A stretch of DNA of 40,648 nucleotides from Chloroflexi bacterium OLB13 (GCA_001567485.1 JZRA01000109.1:1-40648); one strand, 5' to 3'. Numbered from the stretch's first letter, positions 7,738-15,618 are shown. Numbers and translations are program-made. The notes: a model not told the origin generated them from the sequence alone.

Positions 7738-9138
7738 ATGCAGGATCTCGAAACCCTTCCGACAGAAGTGATCGACCTCACGCCCGATGACCTCGACGAG
7801 CGCGTGCTTGAACTGCTCGAGGACGGCCATTTCGAGGAACTGCGGATCCTGCTGGCCGATCAGTATTCGCAGGATATCGCCGACGTTCTCGAACGGCTTG
7901 ACGATCCCACCGAACGGTACGCGGTCTTCAGCCAGCTTCAGCCGGATGTCGCCGCCGATGTCCTCATCGAAGTCAGCCGGTACACCGCCCGTAAACTGCT
8001 CCAGCGCATGCCCGCGCCGGTCGCTGGAAGCCTGCTGCATCGCATGGAGATGGACGATCTGGTCGAGATTCTGGCCGACGAGCTGGAAGATCGGCAGGAC
8101 GAAATCCTTGCGCAGATGCACCCGTCCACGGCCAAAGAAATCCGCGATCTGCTGAACTATCCGGAGAACAGCGCCGGCCGTCTGATGACGCGCAAGTTCG
8201 TCAAGGTCAATCAGGACATGACGGCGGCCGAAATCATCGCGTTTCTGCGCAGGACGAACGAACGCTACGAAACCATCACCGACATCTACGTGACCGATCC
8301 GGCCAACCGCTTGATCGGCGTGGCGAGCCTGCGACAGGTCATCATGGAGAAGCCCGGCGCGCAGATCAAGGAGTTCATGGAGCGTGAGCCGGAGACGATC
8401 CTGCCGACTGCCACCGCCGAAGAAGCGGCGCGTCACCTCGGCCGTTACGACTTCCTCGCGCTGCCAGTCGTCACCCCCGATGACAAGATGCTCGGCATCA
8501 TCACCGTCGACGACGCCATCGACGTGCTGACCGCCGCGCAAACCGAAGACATGCTCGGCATCGGCGGTTTGCCCGGTGAAGCCAGCGCCGCGCCGTATTT
8601 CACCGTACCGATCATGCGCGTGATCCGGCAGCGTTTCGTGTGGCTGATCCTGCTGTTCATCGGTGGCAGCATCACGGCGCAGGTGCTGCACCTCTTTCAA
8701 GACGAGCTGTCGGTCGTGGTGGCGCTCTCGTTCTATATCCCGCTGCTGATCGGCACTGGCGGCAACACCGGATCGCAAACGGTCACGATGATTATTCGCG
8801 GCATGACGATCAACGATATCCGCCAAAGCGATTTGCTGCGCGTCATCCGGCGCGAACTCATCAGCGGCATGATCCTCGGCGCGCTGCTCGGGGTGGTGGC
8901 GTTTCTGCGGGTGATTCTGCAGGAAGGCAGTGGCAACCCGCTGCCGTTCGTAGTGGCCGCCGCCGTGATCGCCGTATGCGCGTGGTCGAACGTGATCGCC
9001 GCGGTGATCCCGATGGTTGCGCGCCGGTTCAAGATCGATCCCGCGCTGATCAGCGCGCCGCTGATTTCAACCACGGTCGACGCGACCGGCCTGCTGATCT
9101 ACATGCTGATCGCCAAGGCGGTATTGGACGCGATCTAA
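7738..9138 (+). CDS. mgtE: Magnesium transporter MgtE
   Basis: Mg2+ channel of the inner membrane, gated by cytoplasmic magnesium. The ATG at 7738 is preceded by AGGGGCAGG. The 466 residues match the family length and order: an acidic helical N domain (about 1-130), a CBS pair (about 130-255, with the second CBS around LPVVTPDDKMLGIITVDDA), a linking helix, then a five-helix transmembrane domain. The pore signatures are intact: IGTGGNTGSQT around 340-350 and STTVDATGLLIY near the C-terminus. It is probably transcribed alone from the promoter at 7357-7384, through a long leader that may regulate it. Confidence 0.95.
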   Translation: MQDLETLPTEVIDLTPDDLDERVLELLEDGHFEELRILLADQYSQDIADVLERLDDPTERYAVFSQLQPDVAADVLIEVSRYTARKLLQRMPAPVAGSLLHRMEMDDLVEILADELEDRQDEILAQMHPSTAKEIRDLLNYPENSAGRLMTRKFVKVNQDMTAAEIIAFLRRTNERYETITDIYVTDPANRLIGVASLRQVIMEKPGAQIKEFMEREPETILPTATAEEAARHLGRYDFLALPVVTPDDKMLGIITVDDAIDVLTAAQTEDMLGIGGLPGEASAAPYFTVPIMRVIRQRFVWLILLFIGGSITAQVLHLFQDELSVVVALSFYIPLLIGTGGNTGSQTVTMIIRGMTINDIRQSDLLRVIRRELISGMILGALLGVVAFLRVILQEGSGNPLPFVVAAAVIAVCAWSNVIAAVIPMVARRFKIDPALISAPLISTTVDATGLLIYMLIAKAVLDAI

Positions 9139-9506
9139 GACAGTGGTGAGCAGCGAGTGCTGAGGGAAACGCAACTGAAGCGGATCCATAGGGGCGATCC
9201 GGCGGGGCGTCCGACATTCGGCGTAGGGTTTATGCGCACGCGGCGCGATTTCTGCGTCACCGTATGCGGGGCGTAACAAACCACTCGCCGCAAACCTCAC
9301 CCGCGAATCACCGACTGCGACGTGATGATCGACCAGCACGGCGGCGAGAGCCGGTGTGTCAATCCGTTCGTCCCATACTACTGCTCGAACGGGCTTCTGA
9401 GCATCTCTTTCCCCCGCGCGTGAACAATGCCGTTGTGCGCCAGCACGAATGCGTGTGGCTCCATATAATAAGATGCGAAAGACTGCAACCATCCGGGGGA
9501 GGCAGT
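9139..9506 (+). promoter_or_regulatory. Intergenic region with promoter and RBS for the Rieske gene
   Basis: TATAAT at 9464-9469 is a consensus -10 box without a clear -35 box. GGGGGAGG (9495-9502) is a strong ribosome binding site that fixes the ATG at 9507. Near the mgtE stop, 9145-9166 carries a copy of the GAGTGCTGAGGG dispersed repeat. The minus strand of the middle part holds the possible amidotransferase remnant. Confidence 0.45.
9275..9464 (-). pseudogene. Possible remnant of a class II glutamine amidotransferase
   Basis: On the minus strand a frame from ATG 9464 reads MEPHAFVLAHNGIVHARG and stops after 28 codons. An overlapping frame then continues with DERIDTPALAAVLVDH. The AHNGIV segment followed by a D-T-x-x-L-A block is the arrangement seen around the active site of class II glutamine amidotransferases (compare HNG and SDT blocks). 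The N-terminal nucleophile region is not present. The reading is interrupted by a stop and a frame change, so if the resemblance is real this is debris. It is weak and could be coincidence. Confidence 0.25.
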
Positions 9507-9689
9507 ATGAGCCATTACGTCGACGTGCTCAAGACCGATCAGCTTGAGGACGGCAAGGGCACAACCGTGTTCGTCAACGAGCGCGACATCGCGCTGTACC
9601 GCTACGAGGGCGAATTCTTCGCGCTCGACAATACATGCCTGCACCGGCAGGGTAAGTTGGGTGACGGATGGATGAACGGCGCAACGTGA
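9507..9689 (+). CDS. Rieske [2Fe-2S] domain, N-terminal half of a frameshifted Rieske-glutamate synthase gene
   Basis: Sixty codons from ATG 9507 (strong GGGGGAGG site) encode the first part of a Rieske ferredoxin-like domain. It carries the first ligand pair, Cys44-x-His46, in NTCLHRQGKLGDGW. The frame ends at TGA 9687-9689. The second ligand pair is encoded one frame over in the next ORF, beginning at the same point. Adding a single base near 9683 would fuse the two into one continuous Rieske domain (GDGWMNGANVICPLHGW). As it stands this ORF alone cannot bind the cluster. Treat the two ORFs as one gene split by a frameshift or sequencing error. Confidence 0.7.
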   Translation: MSHYVDVLKTDQLEDGKGTTVFVNERDIALYRYEGEFFALDNTCLHRQGKLGDGWMNGAT

Positions 9690-11068
9690 TTTGCCCGCTG
9701 CACGGCTGGGATTACGATGTGCGCACCGGCGTCAGCCGCTGGAACTCGAAAGAGGTAATCGCCACTTATCCGGTGCGGGTTGAAGGCGGAAGCGTGCAGA
9801 TCGACGCCGACGCTGTGCCGCCCAAGCCGCGCTTCAAGAACGAATACCTCGGCCTGTGGGCGCGCCGCGACGACGTGCTCGAACATGAGATGCACGACAT
9901 TCACGCCTTCGCGCGCGGTTCACACGAAATTGTCGAGCCGATGGGCAGCGAGCGCCGCAATTACCCGTCGTTTGACGAACTGTACTTCTTGCCGGGGCAG
10001 CTTGCGCATCTGCCGCTGCTGGACGACGAGCCGGTCGATACGTCGGTCGTCATCGGCGAGAAGCGCGAGAAACCGATCACACTGCGTGCGCCGATCTACG
10101 TCAGCCACATGAGCTTCGGCGCGTTGAGCAGAGAGGCGAAGATGGCGCTGGCGGAAGGGGCGGCGGCGTTCGGGACGATGACATGCAGCGGCGAAGGCGG
10201 CATGTTGGATGAGGTGCGCGCGCTGTCGAAGCAGCATGTGTTTGAGATGGCGTCTGGCTACTTCGGCTGGACGGAGGCCAACATCGCGCGCGCGGACGGC
10301 ATCGAGATCAAGATGGGCCAGTCCGCCAAGGCGGGTCTAGGCGGCTTGCTGCCGAGCCACAAGGTCACGGCCGAGATCGCCAAAGTGCGCGGGCTGCAGG
10401 AAGGACAGGAGGCGCGCAGTCCGGCGCGTTTCCCCGACATCAACTCGGTCGCGGACATGAAGGCGCGCGTCGCGTGGATTCGCTCGGTCAACCCGAAGAT
10501 TCCGATTGGCATCAAGTTCGCCGCCAGCCGTATCGAAGCCGATCTCGCCGCCGCGTGCGAGCTGGACGTGGACTGGATCACGCTGGATGGACGCGCGGGC
10601 GGGACGGGCGCGGCCGGCAAGCACGTCAAGGACAACATCTGCGTGCCGACCGTGTACGCCATCCCGCGTGCGCGCAAGTGGCTGGACGATCACGGCGTGA
10701 CCGGCGTCAAGCTGATGGTGACGGGTGGGTTCCGCACCGCGCCGGACGTGGCGAAGGCGATTGCGCTCGGCGCGGATGCCGTGGCGCTGGCGACCGCGGC
10801 CATGATGGCGATTGGATGCCAGCAGTACCGCGCATGCGCCAGCAATAACTGCCCGGTGGGAATCGCGACGCAGAAGCTGGAACTGCGGATGCGCTTCGAC
10901 TACCGGATCAGCGCCAAACGCCTGCATCACTTCTTTGAGGCGTGGACGGCACAGATGACCGACTTTGCGCGCATGTGCGGCCGGCGCAAGTTATCCGACC
11001 TCAGCTACGAGGACTTGGCGACGACTAATCACGACATCGCCACGTACACGCCGGTTGCGCATGTGTGA
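9668..11068 (+). CDS. Rieske C-terminal half plus FMN-binding glutamate synthase domain
   Basis: The frame opens with the second Rieske ligand pair, Cys9-x2-His12 (ICPLHGW). From about residue 100 it continues into a glutamate-synthase barrel: MSFGALSREAK, GEGGM, KMGQSAKAGLGG, LDGRAGGTGAAGKHVKDN. A [3Fe-4S] motif near the end reads GCQQYRACASNNCPVG (Cys-x5-Cys-x4-Cys). There is no glutamine amidotransferase domain, so it is not a full GltB. It belongs to the FMN-binding glutamate-synthase-like family, whose substrate is mostly unproven. The ATG at 9668 is only the first in-frame start after the shift; the true start is probably 9507. The Rieske domain is expected to pass electrons to the barrel, in place of a GltD-type subunit. 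Confidence 0.75.
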   Translation: MDERRNVICPLHGWDYDVRTGVSRWNSKEVIATYPVRVEGGSVQIDADAVPPKPRFKNEYLGLWARRDDVLEHEMHDIHAFARGSHEIVEPMGSERRNYPSFDELYFLPGQLAHLPLLDDEPVDTSVVIGEKREKPITLRAPIYVSHMSFGALSREAKMALAEGAAAFGTMTCSGEGGMLDEVRALSKQHVFEMASGYFGWTEANIARADGIEIKMGQSAKAGLGGLLPSHKVTAEIAKVRGLQEGQEARSPARFPDINSVADMKARVAWIRSVNPKIPIGIKFAASRIEADLAAACELDVDWITLDGRAGGTGAAGKHVKDNICVPTVYAIPRARKWLDDHGVTGVKLMVTGGFRTAPDVAKAIALGADAVALATAAMMAIGCQQYRACASNNCPVGIATQKLELRMRFDYRISAKRLHHFFEAWTAQMTDFARMCGRRKLSDLSYEDLATTNHDIATYTPVAHV

Positions 11069-11085
11069 GGTGACAGCGCGTGCTT

Positions 11086-11133
11086 CCTCACCCCCCCGGC
11101 CCCTCTCCCACAGAGGGCGAGAGGGGAGAAGGG
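11086..11133. repeat. Dispersed GC hairpin repeat
   Basis: CCTCACCCCCCCGGCCCC, then CTCTCCC, then GAGGGCGAGAGGGGAGAAG. CCCCTCTC pairs with GAGAGGGG over 8 bp. It is the same family as the two copies near 259-377 and may act as a terminator for the upstream glutamate-synthase-like gene. Confidence 0.7.
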
Positions 11134-11391
11134 ACGCGCGCGGTCGGGGTGTGAACGCTCCTCTGTGTGCTCGAATGCTCTGTGTCTGATCGGGTCTTTT
11201 GTGGCTCACTCCGTCGCCGAGTCAATCCATTCCCGCCGTCCAAACAGCCTCTTTAGTAGGCTTTGAACGTATTAGCCGTGCGTTTCAACGCTCGGCGGCC
11301 TGCGGCGTGAGGGGTTCCACGCGGCAGACGAGCCGTATTCGAGGATCCCCTCTGCCTCCTCCGTGGTTCGATCGGTTTGCCCTTCACTCAC

Positions 11392-11415
11392 GACTCATCA
11401 CTCATCACTCATCAC
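11392..11415. repeat. Short tandem of the GATGAGT dispersed repeat
   Basis: Three tandem CATCACT units (minus strand AGTGATG). The unit is shared with the sequences flanking both IS ends (220-236 and 39969-39981) and with 15397-15411. Confidence 0.65.
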
Positions 11416-11455
11416 GCTCTCAAGGGTGAGAGGTTGCCGGGGGGCGGAATTCACA

Positions 11456-12034
11456 CTACTTGCGCCCGTACAGTAGTTCTGTGACGAGTTCGTCGATGGA
11501 TTTGCCGAGGGTGTAGACCGTGCGCTTTGCCAACCGCGCGTTGGACGGATGCGTGAGGAACGTGCGGTTCATTGCCATGATCCCGCGGATTGATATTTCC
11601 TCCATATCCGGCTCGGATTCGCGCAAACGACGTTCGAGTTCCGCGGCGGATACCACGATATCCGGCGACGGCAGCAGCAAGATCACGTGTGGGAACGGAG
11701 CGAGGGCCTTGCGCGCGCGCCTGAACAGACCGGGCGCATCATAATACGAATGTCCCGCGCCGAACGCGATCACATGGCCGGCCGGAAAATCATGCAGCAC
11801 GCGTTCGACGCCGTAGACATCGAACGGCCGCCAGTACTGCGCCAGCTCGACGATGCCGCCGTGCCGTCGGTGCGCGTCCGCCAGCGCCGGATCGTAGCCG
11901 ATCTCGGCGTAGTAATCCCAACGCAGCTTGTCGAGGTCAAGCCACGGCCAGCCCGTCGCCTCGCCCAACGCCCGTGCGAGCGTGGTCTTGCCGGCCTTGC
12001 TCGGCCCGATCAGGACGATGCTGGGAAGCGACAC
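11456..12034 (-). CDS. P-loop kinase, shikimate-kinase-like
   Basis: A 192-residue nucleotide-binding protein with a Walker A loop GPSKAGKT at residues 10-17, followed by DLDKLRWD where shikimate kinases have their substrate-binding aspartates. The remainder (GAGHSYYD, then an arginine-rich lid region) diverges from true AroK, so the substrate is unknown. The GTG start at 12034 lies five bases after the stop of the aldo/keto reductase upstream in the same operon. It has no strong RBS, so translation is probably coupled. No aromatic biosynthesis genes lie nearby. Confidence 0.7.
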   Translation of the reverse strand: MSLPSIVLIGPSKAGKTTLARALGEATGWPWLDLDKLRWDYYAEIGYDPALADAHRRHGGIVELAQYWRPFDVYGVERVLHDFPAGHVIAFGAGHSYYDAPGLFRRARKALAPFPHVILLLPSPDIVVSAAELERRLRESEPDMEEISIRGIMAMNRTFLTHPSNARLAKRTVYTLGKSIDELVTELLYGRK

Positions 12035-12039
12035 GGGGT

Positions 12040-13023
12040 TCAGGCGTGGCCCAGCACGGGATGTGGCACGTACGGCGCTTCGAGCTGCGCGATGTCGTCC
12101 GCCGTGAGTGTGATGTCGAGCGCGGCGATCAGCTCGTCAAGGTGATGGACTTTGCTGGCGCCGATGATCGGACTGTGAACGCCGGGTTTGTGCAGCATCC
12201 ACGCCAGCGCGATCTGTGCCGGTTTCACGCCATATCGCTCGGCGACCGCCAGCACGGCGTCCAGCACGGCGAAGTCGGCATCGTCAAAATACATCCTGTG
12301 GGCGTATTCATCGGTCGTCGATCGGGTTGTCGAGCCGCCTTTGTCACGCGTGCGGTTGCCGGCGAGGAATCCGCGCGCCAGCGGACTCCACGGGATGACG
12401 CCGATGCCCTGATCGATGCACAGCGGGATCATCTCGCGCTCTTCCTCGCGATAGACGAGATTATAGTGGTTCTGCATCGACACGAACTTGGCCCAACCGC
12501 GCCGTTCACTGATCGCCAGCGCCTGCATGAACTGCCACGCGTACATACTGCTTGCGCCGATGTAGCGCGCTTTGCCCGCCCGCACGACGTCGTTGAGCGC
12601 GTCGAGCGTCTCTTCAATCGGCGTGTCGTAATCCCAGCGGTGGATTTGATACAGGTCGACGTAGTCCATCTTCAACCGGCGCAGGCTGGCGTCGATGCTG
12701 TCCATGATGTGCTTGCGCGAGAGGCCGCGCTGATTGGGCTTGTCGCCCATCGGGTTGTAGACCTTCGTGGCGATCACCACCTCGTCGCGGTTGGGGAACA
12801 GCTCGCGCATCAGCGTGCCGGTGATTTCTTCGCTGACGCCGAGCGAGTACATATTGGCCGTGTCGTAAAAGGTGATGCCGGCCTCGGCGGCGCGCGTGAC
12901 AATGGGCCGGGCTTCGTCGATGCCGAGGATCCATTTGCGCCAGCTGGGGTCGCCGTAAGTCATCATGCCGAGGCAGATGCGCGAGACCTTCATACCGGTG
13001 CTGCCGAGCCGGATGTACTCCAT
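12040..13023 (-). CDS. Aldo/keto reductase
   Basis: NADPH-dependent carbonyl reductase with a TIM-barrel fold. The catalytic tetrad is complete: Asp54, Tyr59, Lys87 and His128 (FYDTANMYSLG, ATKVYN, YQIHRWDYD). The 327-residue length and the KPAQIALAWMLHKPGV segment place it with the AKR group related to YajO and Kv-beta-like aryl-alcohol reductases. The physiological substrate is unknown. It is the first gene of a two-gene unit with the P-loop kinase. Confidence 0.9.
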   Translation of the reverse strand: MEYIRLGSTGMKVSRICLGMMTYGDPSWRKWILGIDEARPIVTRAAEAGITFYDTANMYSLGVSEEITGTLMRELFPNRDEVVIATKVYNPMGDKPNQRGLSRKHIMDSIDASLRRLKMDYVDLYQIHRWDYDTPIEETLDALNDVVRAGKARYIGASSMYAWQFMQALAISERRGWAKFVSMQNHYNLVYREEEREMIPLCIDQGIGVIPWSPLARGFLAGNRTRDKGGSTTRSTTDEYAHRMYFDDADFAVLDAVLAVAERYGVKPAQIALAWMLHKPGVHSPIIGASKVHHLDELIAALDITLTADDIAQLEAPYVPHPVLGHA

Positions 13024-13142
13024 GGGGTTGTCTCCGCGTCATGGTTGAACGGTGGCGGCTTATTGTAACGTCCCATCGTCCTTCTCTTTACGCTCAGTCA
13101 ATCGGACATTTTCTCCGTCCGCTAACCCGGGGTAAGGCCACT

Positions 13143-13481
13143 TTATGTATCCGTCCATTTATTGCCGGTGCGTGCTTCGTACTTGCGGATGAGTTCGGCT
13201 TTCTGCGCGCGCGATTCCTCCGCATGCGCCTCAAAATCGGCGGTCTGCTCGGCGATGTGCGCGTCGATTTCCGCTTTGTGGTCATAGTAGAACGACCATG
13301 CGGCGTGAATTTCGGCGGGCGTGAGGCCGTAGCCCTCCGCGATTCTCTCCATCGGCCAATCAGGATTGTCAATGAAGCGCGAGAGGAATTCGACGGTGAT
13401 CCCTTTGCCGATGACGCGGTAATAGCGGCTGTCTGGCTTTCGTTCGATGTAGTTGATGGGAATCGCGACAGGCTCAATCAT
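13143..13481 (-). CDS. DUF433 family protein, antitoxin-like
   Basis: A 112-residue protein starting at ATG 13481, which overlaps the stop of the upstream DUF5615-like gene (ATGA). The conserved DUF433 helix-turn-helix-like core is in the middle: YYRVIGKGITVEFLSRF, then IAEGYGLTPAEIHAAWSFYYDH. After it comes an extra Glu/Lys/Arg-rich helical tail. DUF433 proteins usually pair with PIN-like DUF5615 proteins in predicted type II toxin-antitoxin modules, and such a partner is present here but frameshifted. The longer frame up to 13667 is the other reading of that partner and should be ignored. Confidence 0.75.
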   Translation of the reverse strand: MIEPVAIPINYIERKPDSRYYRVIGKGITVEFLSRFIDNPDWPMERIAEGYGLTPAEIHAAWSFYYDHKAEIDAHIAEQTADFEAHAEESRAQKAELIRKYEARTGNKWTDT

Positions 13482-13835
13482 AGTGAGACTCTCCACAACT
13501 GGTCTTGTAAATCGGCTGCGTCGGCCGCTGCTTTCGCAATCGTTTCGATTTCGCGCACAATGATGCTGATTGATTGGCATTGGTCTTCCATGCGGAAGTA
13601 AACGATGCCGTAATGCGTGATGTCCTGTTCGGCAAACGTGTAATGGAACCGCGCGTAGCCTCATCACACGTCACCATCGCGCGCCCGTCTTGTATAGCAT
13701 ACGCCATAATCTGACTGTCCGGCGCATCTTGCAAGTCAATGTCGCGACGTGAAGCACATCGATGCCTTTCAGCCGGAGCTGTCGGGCGGCTTCTTTATGC
13801 AGATGGACGTCAAATAGAAATCGTGGCGCGGACAT
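13478..13835 (-). pseudogene. DUF5615 (PIN-like) protein, interrupted by two frameshifts
   Basis: From ATG 13835 the minus strand reads MSAPRFLFDVHLHKEAARQL, a typical DUF5615 N-terminus with its early aspartate. Near 13740 the frame must shift by one base to continue with DLQDAPDSQIMAYAIQDG and MVTCDEA. Near 13650 it must shift again to continue with RFHYTFAEQDITHYGIVYF and on to a stop at 13478-13480. The three segments add up to a full-length protein of about 118 residues with the family's acidic residues (D, D-S-Q, CDEA). So it is either a recently dead toxin or an intact gene with two indel errors. The stop overlaps the DUF433 start. Confidence 0.65.
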
Positions 13836-14178
13836 GCGGCGGTCTCGAACGCGAATACCGCCAATTGTAGCGCGCGTGCCCGGCGCCGGTGCGAACCCTG
13901 TGACCCGGTCGTTACAACGAGCCTTCTTCCGAAGCAGTGCTCGACGGTCTGTTTTTCCGCTCGCTTTCGAAGGTAAAGCAAGAGGTGAGTATATGGCCAC
14001 GTCATGAACTTGAGTTGGCAACATATGCTGTGAATAAAGACCGGGATAAACGTATGCCCGGTTGTATACTCCACTACAGCGGTGACCATATCCGTCGTAT
14101 CTGGACAGATGAGAATGCCGCCGCGCATCACATTCAGCAGCTCGTTCAGCTTACAGGGACTCGAACCGGGGAAATCTA
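13836..14178. other. Intergenic region, no confident gene
   Basis: A 343-base stretch, more AT-rich than its surroundings. A plus-strand frame of 80 codons (13937-14179) ends against the PHP gene but has no RBS and no recognisable domain. GGACTCGAACC near 14157 looks like the complement of a tRNA T-loop. Its T-stem does not pair and no acceptor stem is present, so I do not call a tRNA. Confidence 0.4.
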
Positions 14179-14940
14179 GTGACGACTCAGCATTTTGGCC
14201 GCGCCGATCTGCATATCCACACCTCCGCATCTGACGGATCAATGAGCGTGCGCGAGCTGCTCGATCACGTCGCTAAGATGGGTACGCTCGACGTGATCGC
14301 CATTACCGACCATGACCGGCTCGACGCCAGTGTGTGGGCGTTCGAGCGGCGCGACCGCTACCCGTTCGACATCGTGCCGGGGGTCGAGGTTTCCACGGCG
14401 GAGGGTCATATGCTGGCGCTGTGGGTGACTGAGCCAGCGCCTACCGGCCTGTCGATGGCGGAGACCGCCGCCGCGATTCACGAGCAGAACGGCATCGCAA
14501 TCTTGGCGCACCCGTTCTTCACGCAGATGGCCGGCACACGGCGCGCGGCACGCACCTACCGGCGCGATCCCGTGTACCTGCTGCGCGCTGGCCTCGATGG
14601 ACTAGAGACGTTCAATGGAAGCGTCATCCTGCCCGGCAGCAACACAGTCGCCGCGTGCGTTGCGCGCTGGCTGGGCCTCGGCATGACGGGCGGCAGCGAC
14701 GCGCATTCGCTGGGCGCGGTGGGAACCGGGATCACGCAGTTCGATGGCCGGACGGCGAGCGATCTGCGCCGCGCGCTGCTGCACCGGCGGACGACCGCCG
14801 TGGGCCGGCCGTGGCCCCTGCGCGAACACGCCAAGTTCGTCGTGGATTTCATCGCCCGGCGCGGACGAATGTTGTGGGACGAGTTCGACGGCGACGACGG
14901 GCCGGAACACGAAACGGCCGCGATTGAGCCTCGTGCTTGA
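14179..14940 (+). CDS. PHP-domain phosphoesterase
   Basis: A 253-residue metal-dependent phosphoesterase of the polymerase-and-histidinol-phosphatase superfamily. The four metal-binding motifs are present in order: DLHIHTSASDG (10-20), ITDHDRLD (42-49), an ILAHPFF block, and GGSDAHSLG. The start is GTG 14179 with GGGGAAA upstream; it begins directly with the first motif. Stand-alone proteins of this type include 3',5'-nucleoside bisphosphate phosphatases, but I cannot fix the substrate. The C-terminal 25 residues are acidic. Methylglyoxal synthase follows 57 bases downstream on the same strand. Confidence 0.85.
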   Translation: MTTQHFGRADLHIHTSASDGSMSVRELLDHVAKMGTLDVIAITDHDRLDASVWAFERRDRYPFDIVPGVEVSTAEGHMLALWVTEPAPTGLSMAETAAAIHEQNGIAILAHPFFTQMAGTRRAARTYRRDPVYLLRAGLDGLETFNGSVILPGSNTVAACVARWLGLGMTGGSDAHSLGAVGTGITQFDGRTASDLRRALLHRRTTAVGRPWPLREHAKFVVDFIARRGRMLWDEFDGDDGPEHETAAIEPRA

Positions 14941-14997
14941 ACCAACGGATGAGCGCGGTACAATCCCCGACGCGCCGCGTTGACGGATCTCCAGCCC

Positions 14998-15378
14998 ATG
15001 ACCGAACCCCTCAAGACTCTCGCGCTGATCGCCCATGACGGCAAGAAGGCCGACATGATCGCCTTCGCGCTCAAGCATCAGGACACCCTCAGGCGGTATC
15101 ACCTCATCGCGACCAGCACCACCGGTAAGCTGCTGATCGACTCGGCCAATCTCGAGGTCGAGTGCATGCTGTCCGGCCCGATCGGCGGCGATGCGCAGAT
15201 TGCGGCCAAAGTCGCCGAGGGCAAGATCGCTGCGGTGTTTTTCTTCGTCGATCCGCTAGGCAAACACCCCCACGATCCCGACATCCAGTCGCTGCTGCGC
15301 ATCTGCAACGCTCACAACGTCCCGCTGGCGACCAATCCGGCGACGGCGGCATTCATCATCTCACAACAAGCGCTCTGA
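14998..15378 (+). CDS. mgsA: Methylglyoxal synthase
   Basis: Converts dihydroxyacetone phosphate to methylglyoxal and phosphate, a bypass of lower glycolysis that relieves phosphate limitation. From ATG 14998 the protein is 126 residues; a TTG at 14980 would add six. Catalytic residues align with the E. coli enzyme: His13 in IAHDGKK, Asp65 in SGPIGGDAQ, Asp85 in FFFVDPLGKHPHDPD, plus His92 and Asp95. It is shorter than E. coli MgsA at the C-terminus but like many other bacterial forms. The aldo/keto reductase at 12040-13023 might reduce methylglyoxal, but nothing in the sequence shows that. Confidence 0.92.
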   Translation: MTEPLKTLALIAHDGKKADMIAFALKHQDTLRRYHLIATSTTGKLLIDSANLEVECMLSGPIGGDAQIAAKVAEGKIAAVFFFVDPLGKHPHDPDIQSLLRICNAHNVPLATNPATAAFIISQQAL

Positions 15379-15395
15379 ATAGTACGGGGTGGAAC

Positions 15396-15545
15396 GTGAT
15401 GAGTGCTGAGGGAAGTTCTCAGACGTCAGTCGTCAGCTGCCAGAGGGCGCAGCGCGGGGTGATGTGGGCGGGGACAGAATGCGATAAAGCACAAATTGCG
15501 GGCCACACGCGTCATCTGAAATCTGAGACCTGACTCCTGAATCTG
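15396..15545. repeat. Cluster of dispersed TCAGTCGTCAG / GATGAGTGCTGAG repeats
   Basis: Contains GTGATGAGTGCTGAGGG (15397-15413), then CAGACGTCAGTCGTCAG, and ends with TGAGACCTGACTCCTGAATCTGACTCC. Comparable runs occur at 21063-21170. No coding potential is apparent. Confidence 0.6.
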
Positions 15546-15550
15546 ACTCC

Positions 15551-15579
15551 TTGACATGCTGTGCGTCACATCGTATCCT
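15551..15579 (+). promoter_or_regulatory. Promoter of the padR-HAAS operon, with possible PadR operator
   Basis: TTGACA (15551-15556) and TATCCT (15574-15579) are 17 bases apart, close to consensus. Just downstream, GATATACAGTATC (about 15589-15601) is an imperfect palindrome that would lie near the transcription start. PadR regulators often bind such AT-rich dyads in their own promoters, so autoregulation is likely but inferred. Confidence 0.6.
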
Positions 15580-15618
15580 GATGCTGTGTGATATACAGTA
15601 TCGTAGGACGCACAGTGT

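Larger units (their letters stand above)
11069..11455. other. Intergenic region with dispersed repeats only
   Basis: This 387-base stretch between two converging genes holds two dispersed repeats (11086-11133 and 11392-11415, listed separately). I see no gene, RNA or clear promoter in it. Confidence 0.5.

Noticed and set aside
11456..12034. Canonical shikimate kinase (aroK)
   Set aside because: Only the P-loop and one Asp-rich segment match; later substrate-binding blocks differ and no aromatic pathway genes are near.
14150..14172. tRNA T-loop-like sequence (complement GGTTCGAGTCC)
   Set aside because: The T-stem does not pair and there is no acceptor stem, D-arm or anticodon arm around it on either strand.
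12040..15378. Methylglyoxal pathway: aldo/keto reductase plus mgsA
   Set aside because: The genes are on opposite strands and about 2 kb apart with unrelated genes between, so a functional link is not supported.
15396..15545. CRISPR array
   Set aside because: The repeats are short, irregular and lack spacers of uniform length; they belong to the dispersed repeat family.
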